From Tigriopus japonicus (taxonomy: Eukaryota; Arthropoda; Copepoda; Harpacticoida; Harpacticidae): 64,000 bases of DNA. Where the stretch lies: positions 6,431,278-6,495,277 of the forward strand of contig CM021318.1 in NCBI GenBank assembly GCA_010645155.1. The letters are read 5' to 3'. Positions 43,970 through 55,641 of the stretch are shown here, in pieces; positions within the stretch are counted from its first letter, which is position 1, and every line of letters begins with the position of its first letter. The notes under the pieces are model-generated. The model ran no database searches. It was given only the letters and a program-made list of their open reading frames with translations, and was not told where the DNA came from. The position numbers were made by a program, and so were the translations under genes.

Positions 43970-45411
43970 TGAATCACCATCTTAGTGCAACAACTTCTGG
44001 CAACTCACACCGACTAATGATTCTTTTTTCATAAGTCACAGCGTAGTTAGTTTTCCTGTCTCCAATGAACCCGCCATCACCTTCTTTGTAGCACCTCGCC
44101 TACTACAGTACTTCCCCTGTTCAATTCAGCAACATTTTGACGCAACCGTTCTAGAGAGAAAGAAAGAAAGAAAGAAGAGTGAAGTTGCCATGGATGGGAC
44201 AACACTGGAAAAAGAGAGAGAAAGAGAGCTAGGAGGTTCTTTGCTCAATACTGTGCATGGCTATGCTTTGCTCCTACGGTGGTTGTACCAACAAGAAAGC
44301 CATCAGATATGGTTTGTGGGTAGAAATGGGCAGATCTGTTGGGAAAAGGAAGGATAACATGCTTGAAATTTCTACTAACAGAACAGATGATTTTTGGTCC
44401 AAATTAGAGCTGTGCATCGGATCCTAGAAATCGAATCAGAACTTAATATGAGTGTTAATTTAGATAATTTGTTATTTTTTTATTTATTTGCAAGACATCC
44501 CTTACCTTGTGAAGATAACAAAAACAGTTCATTTTAGATACTATTTTTGGTTAATTGTTTTTGTGAGTGGATTAAAATACATAAGCCAAATAACAACAAA
44601 AACATTATTAAACAGGTGTGTGGCTCAAATGAGAAATATGAATATCATATTGAAAGTTTACCCATTTACAGGGAATTCTATTCCTTGTAGAGATAATAAA
44701 AATCCGCAACCAACTCAAAAAAAATCGTGTTGGACTTTTTTTCTGATAGAGGCATCCACTCACTCAAGTAAAGAAGTGAAAACAAGAGTGTAAAAAAGTA
44801 AAATAGGTCAAACAGTTTTATATGGGCATCTAATTAGGGTATACATAACCGAAACACTTTGAACAAAAAGTTTCATATTCCTATAAAGAAAGGTTGGTGC
44901 TTCAAAAATTCACCAGTAGCCAATATTTTTACGATATTGTTAAGTATTTGTAGAATCAAAACACATAATTAAAAATTATAACTTAAATGATAATTTTAAA
45001 AACATAAATTAAATGAATGTAAGCTTTGCAAACTTTTCGTTTTTATCAAATATCATAGTTTTTCTCTAGCCGAAGAAATATGTTTGGGCATAGATTTTAT
45101 CATCATAATTGAAAAGGCTCTAATACATTGTTAAAGTAGTTGCACGATTTAATATAATGTGCCAAAAGTTAATATTTCATGTTCCCTATACAGGTTAAAA
45201 TGCGATTTTATTGGAGCAAGTTGGATTCACTCTCGCGAAAGCTGTGTTGGACAAATTAAAAACAAACAAACCCTGTTGAGAAAGCAGCATGACGTGAGTA
45301 GAGCCTTACACCTGAATTGAAATCCATTAGTCACATAGTGTATGTGGTTTATATTAATCAAATCATCGACATAAGCATAAGCACTAACACGCTAGAGACT
45401 TGTTCAAATTA
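43970..45411. other. 5' flank of GT10 gene and repeat fragments
   Basis: No TATA box was found next to the GT10 ATG. 44158-44180 is a short GAAA microsatellite. 44406-44445 repeats the left end of the hAT-like element at 20516. 44500-44540 and 44668-44705 carry LINE-tail-like 'ttccttgtagagataataaa' with 'aaaaatccgc'. The rest is unassigned. Confidence 0.45.
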
Positions 45412-45759
45412 AAGAAGCTCATGAGAAAGAAGCGCCGACACAAACAATTTGTTTGGCTTTTTCGAAGCTTCAAATGTTGCCGTTGTTGTTGCCACCGTCA
45501 ATCAGGAAGTTCCACTTAAAATGAAAGTCGATTTTGCAATCAATTTACATACCATCATGCCAGTAAAGATTTATCCAGTCATTGGATCACAAAAAGATGA
45601 ATTTAAGCCCTTCCATGGATATTTTTCGGTCATAGGCTCCTATTTGTTGTATTTTTTTTTTTTTTGCTCTTCCTGGTTTGTTTTGCTTTTTAAGGCTTCA
45701 TGATAAAGCCACTGTCGCTAGTGTTCTAACGACGCTTCGTTCACATGAGCTTCTGTAGT
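45412..45759 (+). repeat. MITE-4 copy
   Basis: AGAAGCTCATGAGAAAGAAG at the left and CTTCGTTCACATGAGCTTCT at the right are inverted ends. The interior matches the copy in the GT10 intron. Confidence 0.75.
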
Positions 45760-47012
45760 TCAAACTAAAAAATTTGGATAGAAAGAGATAGAAAAAGGAC
45801 AAGAGTCAAGTAAAATCTGCTTTCTACGTACTTTAATACCTTGGGCTCCAAGAACACTGAAGAAAATTCGGAAGGTTTCCCTTGATCATTTAAAAAATAA
45901 ATTCGTAGAGCTTGAGCCTACTTCTGCAACATTCAACATATAATATTAGGCAGAGAAGCCTTAATATCAAGCTCTATATTCGGGAAAGAATAATAATTAA
46001 TCCTACGGAAGTACGGGTAACTTGAGAACAATAATTGGTTCTTTTTTGCAAAAGTAACGGGAATGCCATTTCAATTTAAACTTTAAACTCAGGTAGGCCT
46101 CACTACTTGCAAACTGGTTTTCTTTTTCATCATTTCCAAAGCCTGAAATTGACTTTTTGGAGAAAACATGGCAAAAAAGCCAATCAACATTGACATAAGA
46201 ACAAAAATATTTCAAAGACCAATACAAATAAACATGAATACTGATTTTGTAATGAAGTGAGTATGCATTGATAGTTGGGACCTTTCATTGACAACATTTA
46301 GGCAAATATCGAATGAATAAGAGATACTATACTTAAATGATCTAACCCAGACACTCAATTAATCATTCACCCTAGATTATGACTTTTTACTCCGTGAGGT
46401 GTCTTTGGAATCACATGAAAAAGGGACTGATTTTCCTCAACCTATTGAAAAAAACTTGAAAAACTTCTGCTAAGAACCGAAATATACTTTTCCTGAGAAA
46501 ATGAAACGAAGTTTATATTATTTCATGCAATGCCCCATTCTCAAACAAAATTTTTGCTCTATTTGTTTTTTGATGCAAGTTCCTGAAAGAGTACAAGAAA
46601 TGGTTTTGTAAACTAAACTTTAAGACCAGAATGACAGAATTTCATTGGCTCCTTTCTCATACAATTATAATAGATCCTTGGAACTGTTTTGGCCACTTCT
46701 ATCTATTGAGTCTATTCCTTTTTTCAAGTAATTGTGAACAGTTTTGAGGCCGCAATCACCACAATGTTACATCGGCGCCGTTTATCAATGGCGCCATCTA
46801 TTTTTCCAAGAGTTCATGAAGCTCCATCTGGCTTGATTTAGAGAGCTTGATTGAGAGACAGTTGTTGCAAGTCCAAGTTCTGCCAATATCATTGAGATCT
46901 ATTCCATTCGTGACAATATTATTAAAATGCATTCTTGAACGTGACCATTTGTGGTGAGAAAATAAAGTTTTAGAAGAAATAAAACTTGATCCCAAAGCAT
47001 TTTAATCTTACG
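45760..47012. other. Intergenic, nothing recognised
   Basis: No supported feature. Confidence 0.4.
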
Positions 47013-47020
47013 CCAATGGG

Positions 47021-47760
47021 TAGGGGTGCAGATTTCTGGCAAATGAAACTTACCCTTTAGGCCCCAAAAATGGCAAATAAAAGCGTCCAAATTGGCAAAT
47101 AAACAAAGAAATGGCAAATAAACAAAGAAATGACATATAAACAAAGAAATGGCAAATAAACAAAGAAATGGCAAATAAACAAAGAAATGGCAAATAAACA
47201 AAGAAATGACATATAAACAAAGAAATGGCAAATAAAATGGCAAATAAACAAAAAAAGTGGTAAATAAAATGGCAAATAGACACGAAAATTTACCATAATA
47301 TAACAAAACAGGCCAATAAATTTGGAAAATGAGCATTATGTATCACCAACAAAAATGTGGAATGCAATTATATGAACATCTAAGAGGAAAATATTATTTG
47401 TTGAATAATCAATATATCCTTTAAACGAAACATTTTGGGCAAATTTTCTTCCTATTTTTGAACAAAAAAACGATTTGTGTATTGATTTGCACAAAAACCG
47501 ACAAATGTTGCATTTATTTGCCCTAAAACTGACAAATATTGCATTTAATTACCCAAAAACTGACAAATTTTGCATTTAATTACCCAAAAACTGACAAATT
47601 TTGCATTTTATTACCCAAAAGCTGACAAATTTTGCATTTAATTACCCAAAAACTGACAAATAAAAATTTAAAAATGGCAATTAAACTTTAAAAGGTAACA
47701 AATAGCAAATAAACATGTTTTTGGGCATAAAATCTTATTTGCCTGAAATCTGCAACCCTA
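47021..47760. mobile_element. hAT-type element with exact 8-bp target duplication and two minisatellites
   Basis: Ends TAGGGGTGCAGATTTC / GAAATCTGCAACCCTA are inverted with one mismatch and are flanked by identical CCAATGGG octamers (47013-47020, 47761-47768). Inside are a 19-bp tandem array (GGCAAATAAACAAAGAAAT, 47068-47277, about ten units) and a roughly 31-bp array ('tttgcatttaattacccaaa', 47500-47665). Every unit contains GGCAAAT or TTTGC words also present in the terminal repeats. No transposase. Confidence 0.85.
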
Positions 47761-47762
47761 CC

Positions 47763-48430
47763 AATGGGACATGTAAAAGGTTGCTTACAGTGAGCGCTTC
47801 AAATCATACCGCTAGCGGTAAAACAGGGCCATTGGCTGTGTTGAGTTGCTCAGCCCATTTTGGCGAATCCAAGTTTTTTTTCCCCATTTAAGCGTCCATT
47901 CGATAATTCCAGGTCTTTGGAAACGATCTATATTTTACATCTTGATACCTTTGCTTACACCTCATTGATTAAATACTCATGTTATTTGCTGTATACTGAG
48001 ACATATAAAATCATAAAATACTAGAAAGAAATATTGAAAATTATTTCATTTCTCTGTATGAGCAACATTTTGGAAAATTGATTTGATTCTTTGGAATCCA
48101 CCGAACAAATCAGCATCTTTAATTAAGTTTTTGTTTGGATTAATGTTAAGTCCTCTTTTTTCAATATCACAATACTTGCCTAATCATTTGCCTAATTCAT
48201 TCAATCGCCTTAAAAATAGATTTTGCGTATTATTGACTCAACTCGAGCCAAGGCTTCTTTGCGTGAAATTTTGATCGTTTCCAAGGTCCTGCAAACATTG
48301 AATGGACGCTTAGATAGGAAAAACTTGGATTCGCCAAAATGGGATGAGTAACCCAGTACAGCCAATGGCCCTGTTTTACCACAAGCGGTATGATTTAAAA
48401 CGCCCACTTGAAGCAACCTTTATTTATCCC
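47763..48430. repeat. Foldback element F4
   Basis: Left arm 47763-47930 and right arm 48260-48430 are inverted: 'gtaaaaggttgctt' against 'aagcaacctttat', 'gccattggctgtg' against 'cagccaatggccc', and 'ttggcgaatccaagttttt' against its complement. The neighbouring hAT element inserted into its left tip. A tiny related pair of ends is at 52253-52325. Confidence 0.7.
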
Positions 48431-49346
48431 CATTACATTTGAATTGATGTGATGAACACCTCATCTCCACCTCTACCATATCAAATATTTTTATTGCAAT
48501 CACTTTGACCAAAATGCGTCGCAGCAATAATAATTAAGGGCCTTGTTGGATAGAACAAAGAAAAGACAAAGGCCCAAAATTACCTATGGCATGTAGCTGA
48601 TGGCCAGCAATCGCGGTACTTTCGTTGATTTTAAAGCCCACCACTTTGGGCTGCTCCCAAAAAATCCCTTCATCCGCTGGTTCCAAAAAGCTCATTAATT
48701 TGACTTAAAATTTTTATAAATAAGATTCTTAATCAATCAATTAAAATTTCTATTTCGGTCTGAAGCCTGAAATTGCGGGGGTCAGCTATTATCTCTGGGG
48801 TTGTAAAACATAGATAAGATAAGAAAATCTATTATGTTTTGGTAATGGAGTGTCAATGTCTTGGAAGTGTTTGTTTGACCATTGCAAAGATTGCCAGGTT
48901 AACTTTTGTGTCTAAACATGGAGAATTATGCCTTTGACCAAAATGAGATTCAAGATCACGAACCTCATGTACAACATAAAGCACTACCTCAGGTAAGGAA
49001 TTCGGCGAATCCCAACAAAGTGTAAACAGTTTTAAAAGCAAAAAGTTCGTTAGCCAAAAAACTGTTGATAGCTCATATTTTTGTGACTTGTCGACTTCAC
49101 ATCATAAATGCTAGGTTTTACAAAAAAGCATCATAAGATGCAAAAAAGCTTTCAAATATTGAGAGTATTTTTCAATATAATTCATTGGCTGATTCTTGGT
49201 CCCTATTATGCAGGATTGCTTTCATCTCATATGGCCGGGTTAAAGCAATTTCTTTAGATCAAAACACATCACATCCAAGCAAAACCATAGAGTTCCACAG
49301 AGGAGAGATAAATTACAAGCTGTGTGGGTGATTCAGGGTTAGATAT
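48431..49346. other. Intergenic, nothing recognised
   Basis: No supported feature. Confidence 0.4.
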
Positions 49347-49454
49347 AGACCTGTGCCAATTGCTTTTAAAAAGTAATTAAATACAATTACTTTATTTTTA
49401 AACGTGATTAATTACAAGTACAAGTACTTTCAAAAAATTATTAAATATTTGAGT

Positions 49455-50150
49455 TGGGGAGGAGAATTGGTGTCATGGTTAGAGCAGTTTCCTATACTGA
49501 GAGAGGTCCCAGGTTCAATCCTCCTCCCCGACCTTTCTCAAGAAAACCTTTTGACGTTAACCAAGAAGCACGGAAATCATGGAGTGGGAGGTTATCAATG
49601 AGAATTATGATTTCCAGGAGAAACGAACCATTTGCGTTCTTTTGCAAATGAGACCTGGCTTGCATTGAGAAGAACCTGTATTTCGAATTTCAGCCCAATC
49701 GAATGCCGGAGTGAAAAGTTATGCCTTCTCAAACTTATGTACTGAAGAGAGCATAGAATGAATGAACTCACCCTTTTGTGGTAAAATAATTACCACAAAA
49801 GGGCTCGTTCATTCATTCTCGGTAGGATTTGCACTGAACTTTGAGTGAGCATAACTTTTGTCTTCGACGTTCGATTGAGCTGAAAATTGAAATACGAATT
49901 CTTGTCAACATGTGCAAGGTCTCATTTGCAGGAGAACGTAATTGAACTGTTCTTACCTGAAATCATTATTCTCATTGCTAGCCTCCCACTCCATGATTCC
50001 AGTGCTTCTTGCGTTAACCCATACTCACACACGGAGAACCGTTCTGTTACCGTCCATGAAATTGCTTATCGGAAGAAATTTGGACTATGTGATGGCTGGA
50101 TTTGCTGGCCCGGCGAGGCCCAACCCTCAGACCCAAGCACTAAGAATAAA
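49455..50150 (+). mobile_element. SINE-B copy split by a foldback element
   Basis: The first half (49455-49562) has a tRNA-like head with B box GGTTCAATCC (49512-49521) and 'cctttctcaagaaaacc'. The second half (50012-50150) has 'gaaattgcttatcggaag', 'tatgtgatggctgg' and an A-rich end. The same order is uninterrupted in the minus-strand copy at 20981-21242. Confidence 0.8.
49563..50011. mobile_element. Foldback element F3, intact, with 8-bp target duplication
   Basis: Two inverted arms of about 215 bp meet at a perfect hairpin (CCCTTTTGTGGTAA and its complement around 49770-49803). The flanking octamer CGTTAACC is identical on both sides (49555-49562, 50012-50019). The duplication disrupts the SINE, proving the insertion order. 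No open frame of note. Confidence 0.85.
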
Positions 50151-50477
50151 AAAATACATTAAATTACTTTCAATTACAATGTTTCTCAAACTCAACTTGG
50201 TCTCAATTTGTTTGCAAGGGCAAAATTTAAGAGATGCACAAAAAGCTGTTTTACGTAGGATTATTTTATTCACACCCAGAAATATATTCGAAATTTGTGG
50301 ACAAATCAGTGAAATGCATAATCTCAAAATTTGATATTGAGGTGAAAATGCAATTGTAAATTTTTAATTAAATATCACAAGTACATGGCCTAAAATGTCA
50401 TTAATTACAATTGCTTCGAGTGAGAATGTAATTAATTACAATTACTTCGAGTGAGAATGTAATTAATAACAATTACT

Positions 50478-50760
50478 TTGAGTTCAAATGTAATTTTGCC
50501 TATTTGCCTTCGTCGGGAATATGTAGGAGCTGATCGTCTAACAGCATTTAAGGCAGGATTGGACAAATTTTTAAACACTATTCCTGACCAACCCACTATA
50601 CAAGGGTTGTATAGATCTGCCAACAGTAACTCATTGGTAGATCAAATTTCATATAAACATTAGTTTTTGAAACTATATTAATGATTAACTTTCTTTACAA
50701 GGAATCCCATTCCTTGTAGCGATATTGAAAAATCCGCCCCCCCCCAAAAAAAAAAAAAAT
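50478..50760 (+). pseudogene. Non-LTR retrotransposon 3' end (C-terminus, hairpin and tail)
   Basis: A frame ending near 50663 reads FKAGLDKFLNTIPDQPTIQG and then SANSNSLVDQ, which resembles the extreme C-terminus of jockey/CR1-like reverse-transcriptase polyproteins. It is followed by a perfect hairpin ACAAGGAAT-CCC-ATTCCTTGT (50698-50718), then 'agcgatattgaaaaatccgc', a C run and an A run. Such a terminal stem-loop and short tail are typical of LINE 3' ends. The rest of the element is absent (5' truncation). Confidence 0.7.
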
Positions 50761-51179
50761 TGCTATGATAACATTGAAATGTAATTGCAATTAGATAATT
50801 GTAATTGAAATAACAATTGCAATACACGTCAAACTAGCTACCAATTCTGCGAGATTTTTTTCGAATTTTTCCCAAATTATGAAGTTTTTAGGGTGATTTT
50901 ATTAATAAAATTTGCATGTGGGGATTCCTAGAACACCTAAAATATCTGGGAATTTTTGTTCTGACCAAAAAATATAACTTTCTATGAAAAAATATGTTGA
51001 GACATTTTGGCTCTTGAGATAGCTCCACAAGTCTGCATTACTTTACCTAATTGGTTTTAACCAATGAACTCAAAAATTCACTTTGTTTAACTATTACAAC
51101 ACTTATTCACACGCTTCCCTCAAACCGAAAAAATGGGCCAAAATTTTCAAACTATTAAGGAATTTTTATCAACTTTCAG

Positions 51180-54100
51180 ACTGCAACACCCCTGGCAATA
51201 AATCGAGGCAAAAAAGGTCGTACCACCTCATTAACTGTTCAAAACGAGCAAATTACATTTTCTTGGGAAGGCATCACCGTTCAAACTTCGAGTTCAAATA
51301 ATCGGTGCTTTGGTTTTAAACGGCGACTTGTTTCCGAACCCAAGAAAATATTGAAAAATGGTGACTAATCATTTAAAGCTTTCTCCTTAACCAGCCGAGT
51401 ATCTAAAATTGCATTATTTGGTTTTTCAAAGTGAGCGGTTTTGTTAAACCTGGTCAGTTAGTAGCCATTATGGGAGCCTCAGGAGCCGGAAAATCAACCT
51501 TAATCAACTCTTTGACTTATCGCAATTTGAATGGATTGGAGGTAATTTGCTTTGTTTTCCACTTTAAAAAAGACTCCATTGATACTGAATTCAATTCTAG
51601 ATAATATCTGGAACTAGATATGCTAATGGGGTTGTAGTGAACCCAAACTCATTGACCGCTGTTTCTGGATATGTTCAACAAGATGATCTTTTCATTGGAA
51701 CGTTATCAGTTCGAGAACAATTGGAGTTCCAAGCTTTGGTTCGAATGGAAAGTCAAATCCCCAAATCAACCAGGATGGAAATGGTTGATGCTGTAATCCA
51801 AGAACTAGGTCTAGAGAAGTGTCAGAATCAAATCATTGGAGTACCTGGAAAATTGGATGGAATCTCTGGGGGAGAAATGAAGCGATTGGCTTTTGCATGT
51901 GAAGTGTTGACGAATCCATCTCTGCTTTTTTGTGATGAACCCACAACTGGACTGGACTCATATATGGCCCAAAACGTGGTGCAAGTTCTCAGGTCTGTAC
52001 CTTGTTAGTTCCACTTATTCTCTTGACAAAAGCAAAACAGCTTAAAAACTTTTTGAAGTGATCACCTGTTTATTTTGACAAGCTAACTGCTTTTGAATGG
52101 GCTGAAGCCTGACCTCGTCTCAATCATAGGTCAAGGCATCAACCACGGTATTACTTTCTAGACTGATATAGTATTATTCAAAATTTATCCTCTTTACTCC
52201 CATTCAAGAGAATGTGTTACATTTTACAGAAGGTGTGGTTTATGTGACAAAGAATGGGACATGACAAAGGTTGACTGTTGAAGGTTAAACGCTCATTTGC
52301 GGCAACCTTTGTCATGCCCTATTTGTATACCAATTTTTAGTGGCTGACCAAGTAGATTCTTCTTCTAGTTGCATTGAATGCCGGAGTAAAAAGTATGCTT
52401 TTTTAAGCTTATGTACATGTACATGAGAGCATGGAATAAATGAGCTTTTCAGTGGGGTTTGCACTGAACTTTGACACAGCACAACTTTTGACTCCGAATA
52501 TATATTTTAGTCGACATAGGCCAGGTCTCATTTGCAGAAGAACGTAATTGATTTTTTTTTCTCCTGGAAATTATGATTCTTTTCGTTAGCCTCCCAGTCC
52601 AGAGAAATTCAGTTGTTCTTGACAGAAACAACGAAATCAAAAATTAGGATCAAAACAGAAGTCTTAATAGTTTTGGATATGAAAAGGGAACAAATCAAGA
52701 AAAAACAACTTCATGACTAACTTAGTTTTGGACTGCTTTGCATTCTCAACATTTTGGAGAGCACTTATGCGTAAAAAAGGGTCCAAATTTCGAATTTTGA
52801 ACTCCTGTTTTATTTCATTTAATTATGGTTTAGACGAAGAGGTTGTTCAACACTTTTTAATTCTTTTCGATTGTCAGCATTTTAAGAACTTTGGCATTAT
52901 ATTGTTTGTAGAAATCAGAATTTCTTCTTGTGTAAGATAACAGTTGTAAATAGACTAAAAATGTAAATGACAAGAAAAAATAAACATTCTAAAATCATAA
53001 CACTATGAGTTCATGCTTAGTAGTGGCTATTTATAAACATTATTCAAAAATGACCCTGGTATGTCTCCAAGGGTTAATCAATGGGGCTTCAAAAGTTTAA
53101 AAGATTTTCTCTCTTGAACCTGTTTTACTTATTAATTTTATTCGGGAACTATTGTACTTCGGGTCGGGTCGGATTTCAAAAATACATACTGGGTCCGATC
53201 ATTGCACTAAAATGTGAGGTTTTTGCAACAAATATGTATTGTTTCGTTAAATTTCTATTGTACTAATCCGACCCAGTTTGTATTTTGAAAGTGGCTTGAG
53301 CCATCCTTGCATTATTGTATGATGTCTAAACTACTGATGTGTTTCGAGTTGGATTTTTGGCAGAGTTTTGCCATTTTAATTTTTAGGGTCAAAAATTTGA
53401 CCACAACTAAGCTTTTCAACAATCTAAAGACCTTATCTAGCATAAAATATGGCAGCACTGCCAATTCGAAATCCATTTTTTTAACCATCCATGGAACTCG
53501 AAATCGAACTAGTTCGAGTGTTGCCAAATTAGTCCCTGTTTAGGTCTTTTCAAAAATTTCTATACAACCTGCCCTATTTAACTGCGATGAACTTCAGAGT
53601 CAAAACTGGCAGCACTCCTGGTTCGAAACACATTACTAGTCTAAACACCGTTCTAATTTTGACATTTCAGAGCTTTGGCTGCCAAAGGCAAAACAATTGT
53701 TTGCACCATTCATCAACCAAGTTCACAAGTATTTGCCTTATTTGATCGGATCCTTCTTATGGCAGAAGGACGTTTGGCCTACATTGGGGATTTGGCCAAG
53801 GCAGCCATGTTCTTCGACAGGTATCTATTACAAAACAGCAACTGAATTTCTTTCACATATAACACCAACTGATCTTGAAATTCCTAGGATCGGTCTGCCT
53901 TGTCCAGATATGTACAATCCTGCCGATCATTACATTCACGTTTTGGCAGTAACTCCAGGAAAAGAGGATGAATGTCGGACAAAGGTCAAAGAGATTTGTG
54001 ATCTATTTGAGAATTCACTTGAGGGTGAGACATTGCCGTAGGAAAAAAGGGTTCGATTTCTTATCTGAAAAGCCGCTCTTCAATAGGGAAACATGTTTTC

Positions 54101-55641
54101 AACGAGGTTCAAAATCAAAAGAACAATGTTGGCTCAATTCCAAACCTTGGAAACGGTAATGAATCTGGAAAAGTCAGTCCATATCGAGCCTCATGGATGG
54201 AACAATTCAAGGCACTTCTGTGGAGAAGCTGGTTATCTGTTATCAAGAATCCCAGTGTGACCAAAGTTCGATTCGTTCAAACTTTAGTATGTATTCACTA
54301 TCAATTATTTGCTTGAAAAAGTGTTACTATGTTTCTATTTTATCTTTCAGCTGATCAGTTTGGTTTTGGGTTTGATTTATTTAAATCAAGAGTTGAGCCA
54401 AGAAGGAGTGATGAACATCAATGGAGCATTGTTCCTTCTTTTGACCAACATGACTTTTATGAACTTATTCACTGTTATGAACGTAGGGGTTCATTTTGCT
54501 ATTCTTAATCTGATTCTTAAGATGATAACGTTTAAAACTACAGTATTCCTTTAGGTGTTTTCCATGGAGTTGCCAATATTCTTGAGGGAGCATTTCAATG
54601 GAATGTACAGAGTGGATGTTTATTACATTTGTAAACAATTGGCCGAACTTCCTGTATTTCTGGTCTTTCCCATATTGTTTGTCAGTATCTATTATTGGAT
54701 GGTGGGACTCAATCCTTTGGCAGGACGATTTTTCGTAACCATGGCAATTGCTACACTTTTGGCTCAAGTGGTTATCAGTTTTGGTAAGCACAAATTTAGA
54801 TGTTCTTCTTCAAGAATCAAGGTTTAGGCTCTTAAAATAAGTGTTTCTCCTACTTTCGTTTTATGACAGCAAGATTCAATGAAATAAAGAACAAAATTTT
54901 TAATAACATAACATTTGAAGATTGGTTATTTTATTATAAGCTGAAATAATCGTAATACTGAATTGATGCTAATCTAATCTATTACTTCAGTTTCTTATTT
55001 CAAAAGGAAACCTTTGATTTAATGTTGTTTTCTTGAGATGCCACCATTAGTTAATGGCTTTTTGACACTAACATTTTCATTGCGAACACAACGACTTTCT
55101 AAACCAATTCATTTTGCAGGATATTTCATCTCCTGTGTAACTCCAAGTTTGTCTGTTGCCCTTGCTTTGGCGCCTCCACTCACTATTCCAATTATGCTCT
55201 TTGGAGGGTTCTTCTTGAACTTTGAGTAAGTGCGAATAGTATACAAGCGTACTTTGGAAATCATAAACTCTTATACAAGAGATTATCTTCTCCAGGGCTA
55301 TTCCTAAATGGTTGGGATGGCTTCAATATTTATCGTGGTTCAAATACGGAAACGAGATATTGGTCATTAACCAGTGGAAAGGAGTCGCTCTGAATTGCAC
55401 TGAACGTTGCAACTTCGAGACAGGTCAAGATGTAATCGATTTTTACAACTTTAACGAGGTGAGTGATTTGTCGAATGTAACTTGAAAACACCATTTTGCA
55501 CCGAAAAACAAAAGATGTTTTCCCCTCTCATTTTAGGACAATTATGGATTTGATATCGCCATGTTGGTTGTCATGACAATCCTGTTTAGGATTCTGGGCT
55601 TTTTGGCTCTTTTAGCCCGGACCTACCAAAAACAAATATAA
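51180..55641 (+). CDS. White-like ABCG half transporter (first coding exon not certain)
   Basis: Eleven exons found: 51180-51360, 51432-51541, 51601-51992, 53671-53820, 53888-54024, 54087-54286, 54351-54482, 54555-54783, 55120-55225, 55296-55458, 55537-55641; 634 residues plus a missing N-terminus. Numbering from the first exon found: FSWEGITV, Walker [10 protein letters not shown] (75-83), Q-loop near 122-124, signature ISGGEMKR (185-192), Walker B LLFCDEP (205-211), switch His in TIHQPSS (His242), then about six membrane spans ending [12 protein letters not shown]. The segment GYFISCV...FGGFFLN strongly recalls insect White, which as a heterodimer moves pigment precursors into granules; the substrate here is inferred. 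A weak candidate first exon is 51064-51084 (ATG, donor GTTTAA, in phase). Intron 3 (1.68 kb) is full of repeats. Confidence 0.9.
52253..52325. repeat. Short inverted repeat in ABCG intron
   Basis: GGGACATGACAAAGGTTG at the left pairs with CAACCTTTGTCATGCCC at the right. It resembles the ends of foldback F4. Confidence 0.6.
52365..52625. repeat. Foldback F3 half copy in ABCG intron
   Basis: 'aggtctcatttgcagaagaa', 'gaaattatgattcttttcgt' and 'agcctcccagtccagagaaa' match the right arm of F3 at 35204-35660. The left arm is reduced. Confidence 0.7.
53160..53305 (-). repeat. Inverted-repeat element in ABCG intron
   Basis: The reverse complement matches 38393-38545. The ends carry 'gggtcgga'/'tccgaccc' motifs. 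Confidence 0.65.
53332..53640 (+). repeat. MITE-1 copy with visible ends
   Basis: Inverted ends TACTGATGTGTTTCGAGTT and (reverse complement) ACTAGTAATGTGTTTCGAAC are flanked by the direct repeat CTAAAC on both sides (53326-53331 and 53641-53646). This is the best-bounded copy of a family seen at least six times in the window. It lies 30 bases before exon 4 of the transporter. Confidence 0.85.

Larger units (their letters stand above)
49347..50830. repeat. AT-rich hAT-MITE relic broken by SINE-B and a LINE fragment
   Basis: The left tip 'tagacctgtgccaattgc' resembles the CAGACCTGTG end at 3610. AT-rich 'gtaattaattacaattactt' units continue at 50330-50500 and 50770-50820. Between them lie the SINE-B copy and the LINE 3' end. 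Right terminus not located. Confidence 0.5.

Noticed and set aside
47068..47277. Regular repeats that might suggest a CRISPR array
   Set aside because: Units are adjacent without unique spacers, the DNA is eukaryotic, and the array lies inside a MITE.
46899..47336. Minus-strand frame of 145 aa rich in FICHFFVYLPF repeats, looking like a membrane protein
   Set aside because: It is the translation of the 19-bp minisatellite inside a hAT element with a clean target duplication.
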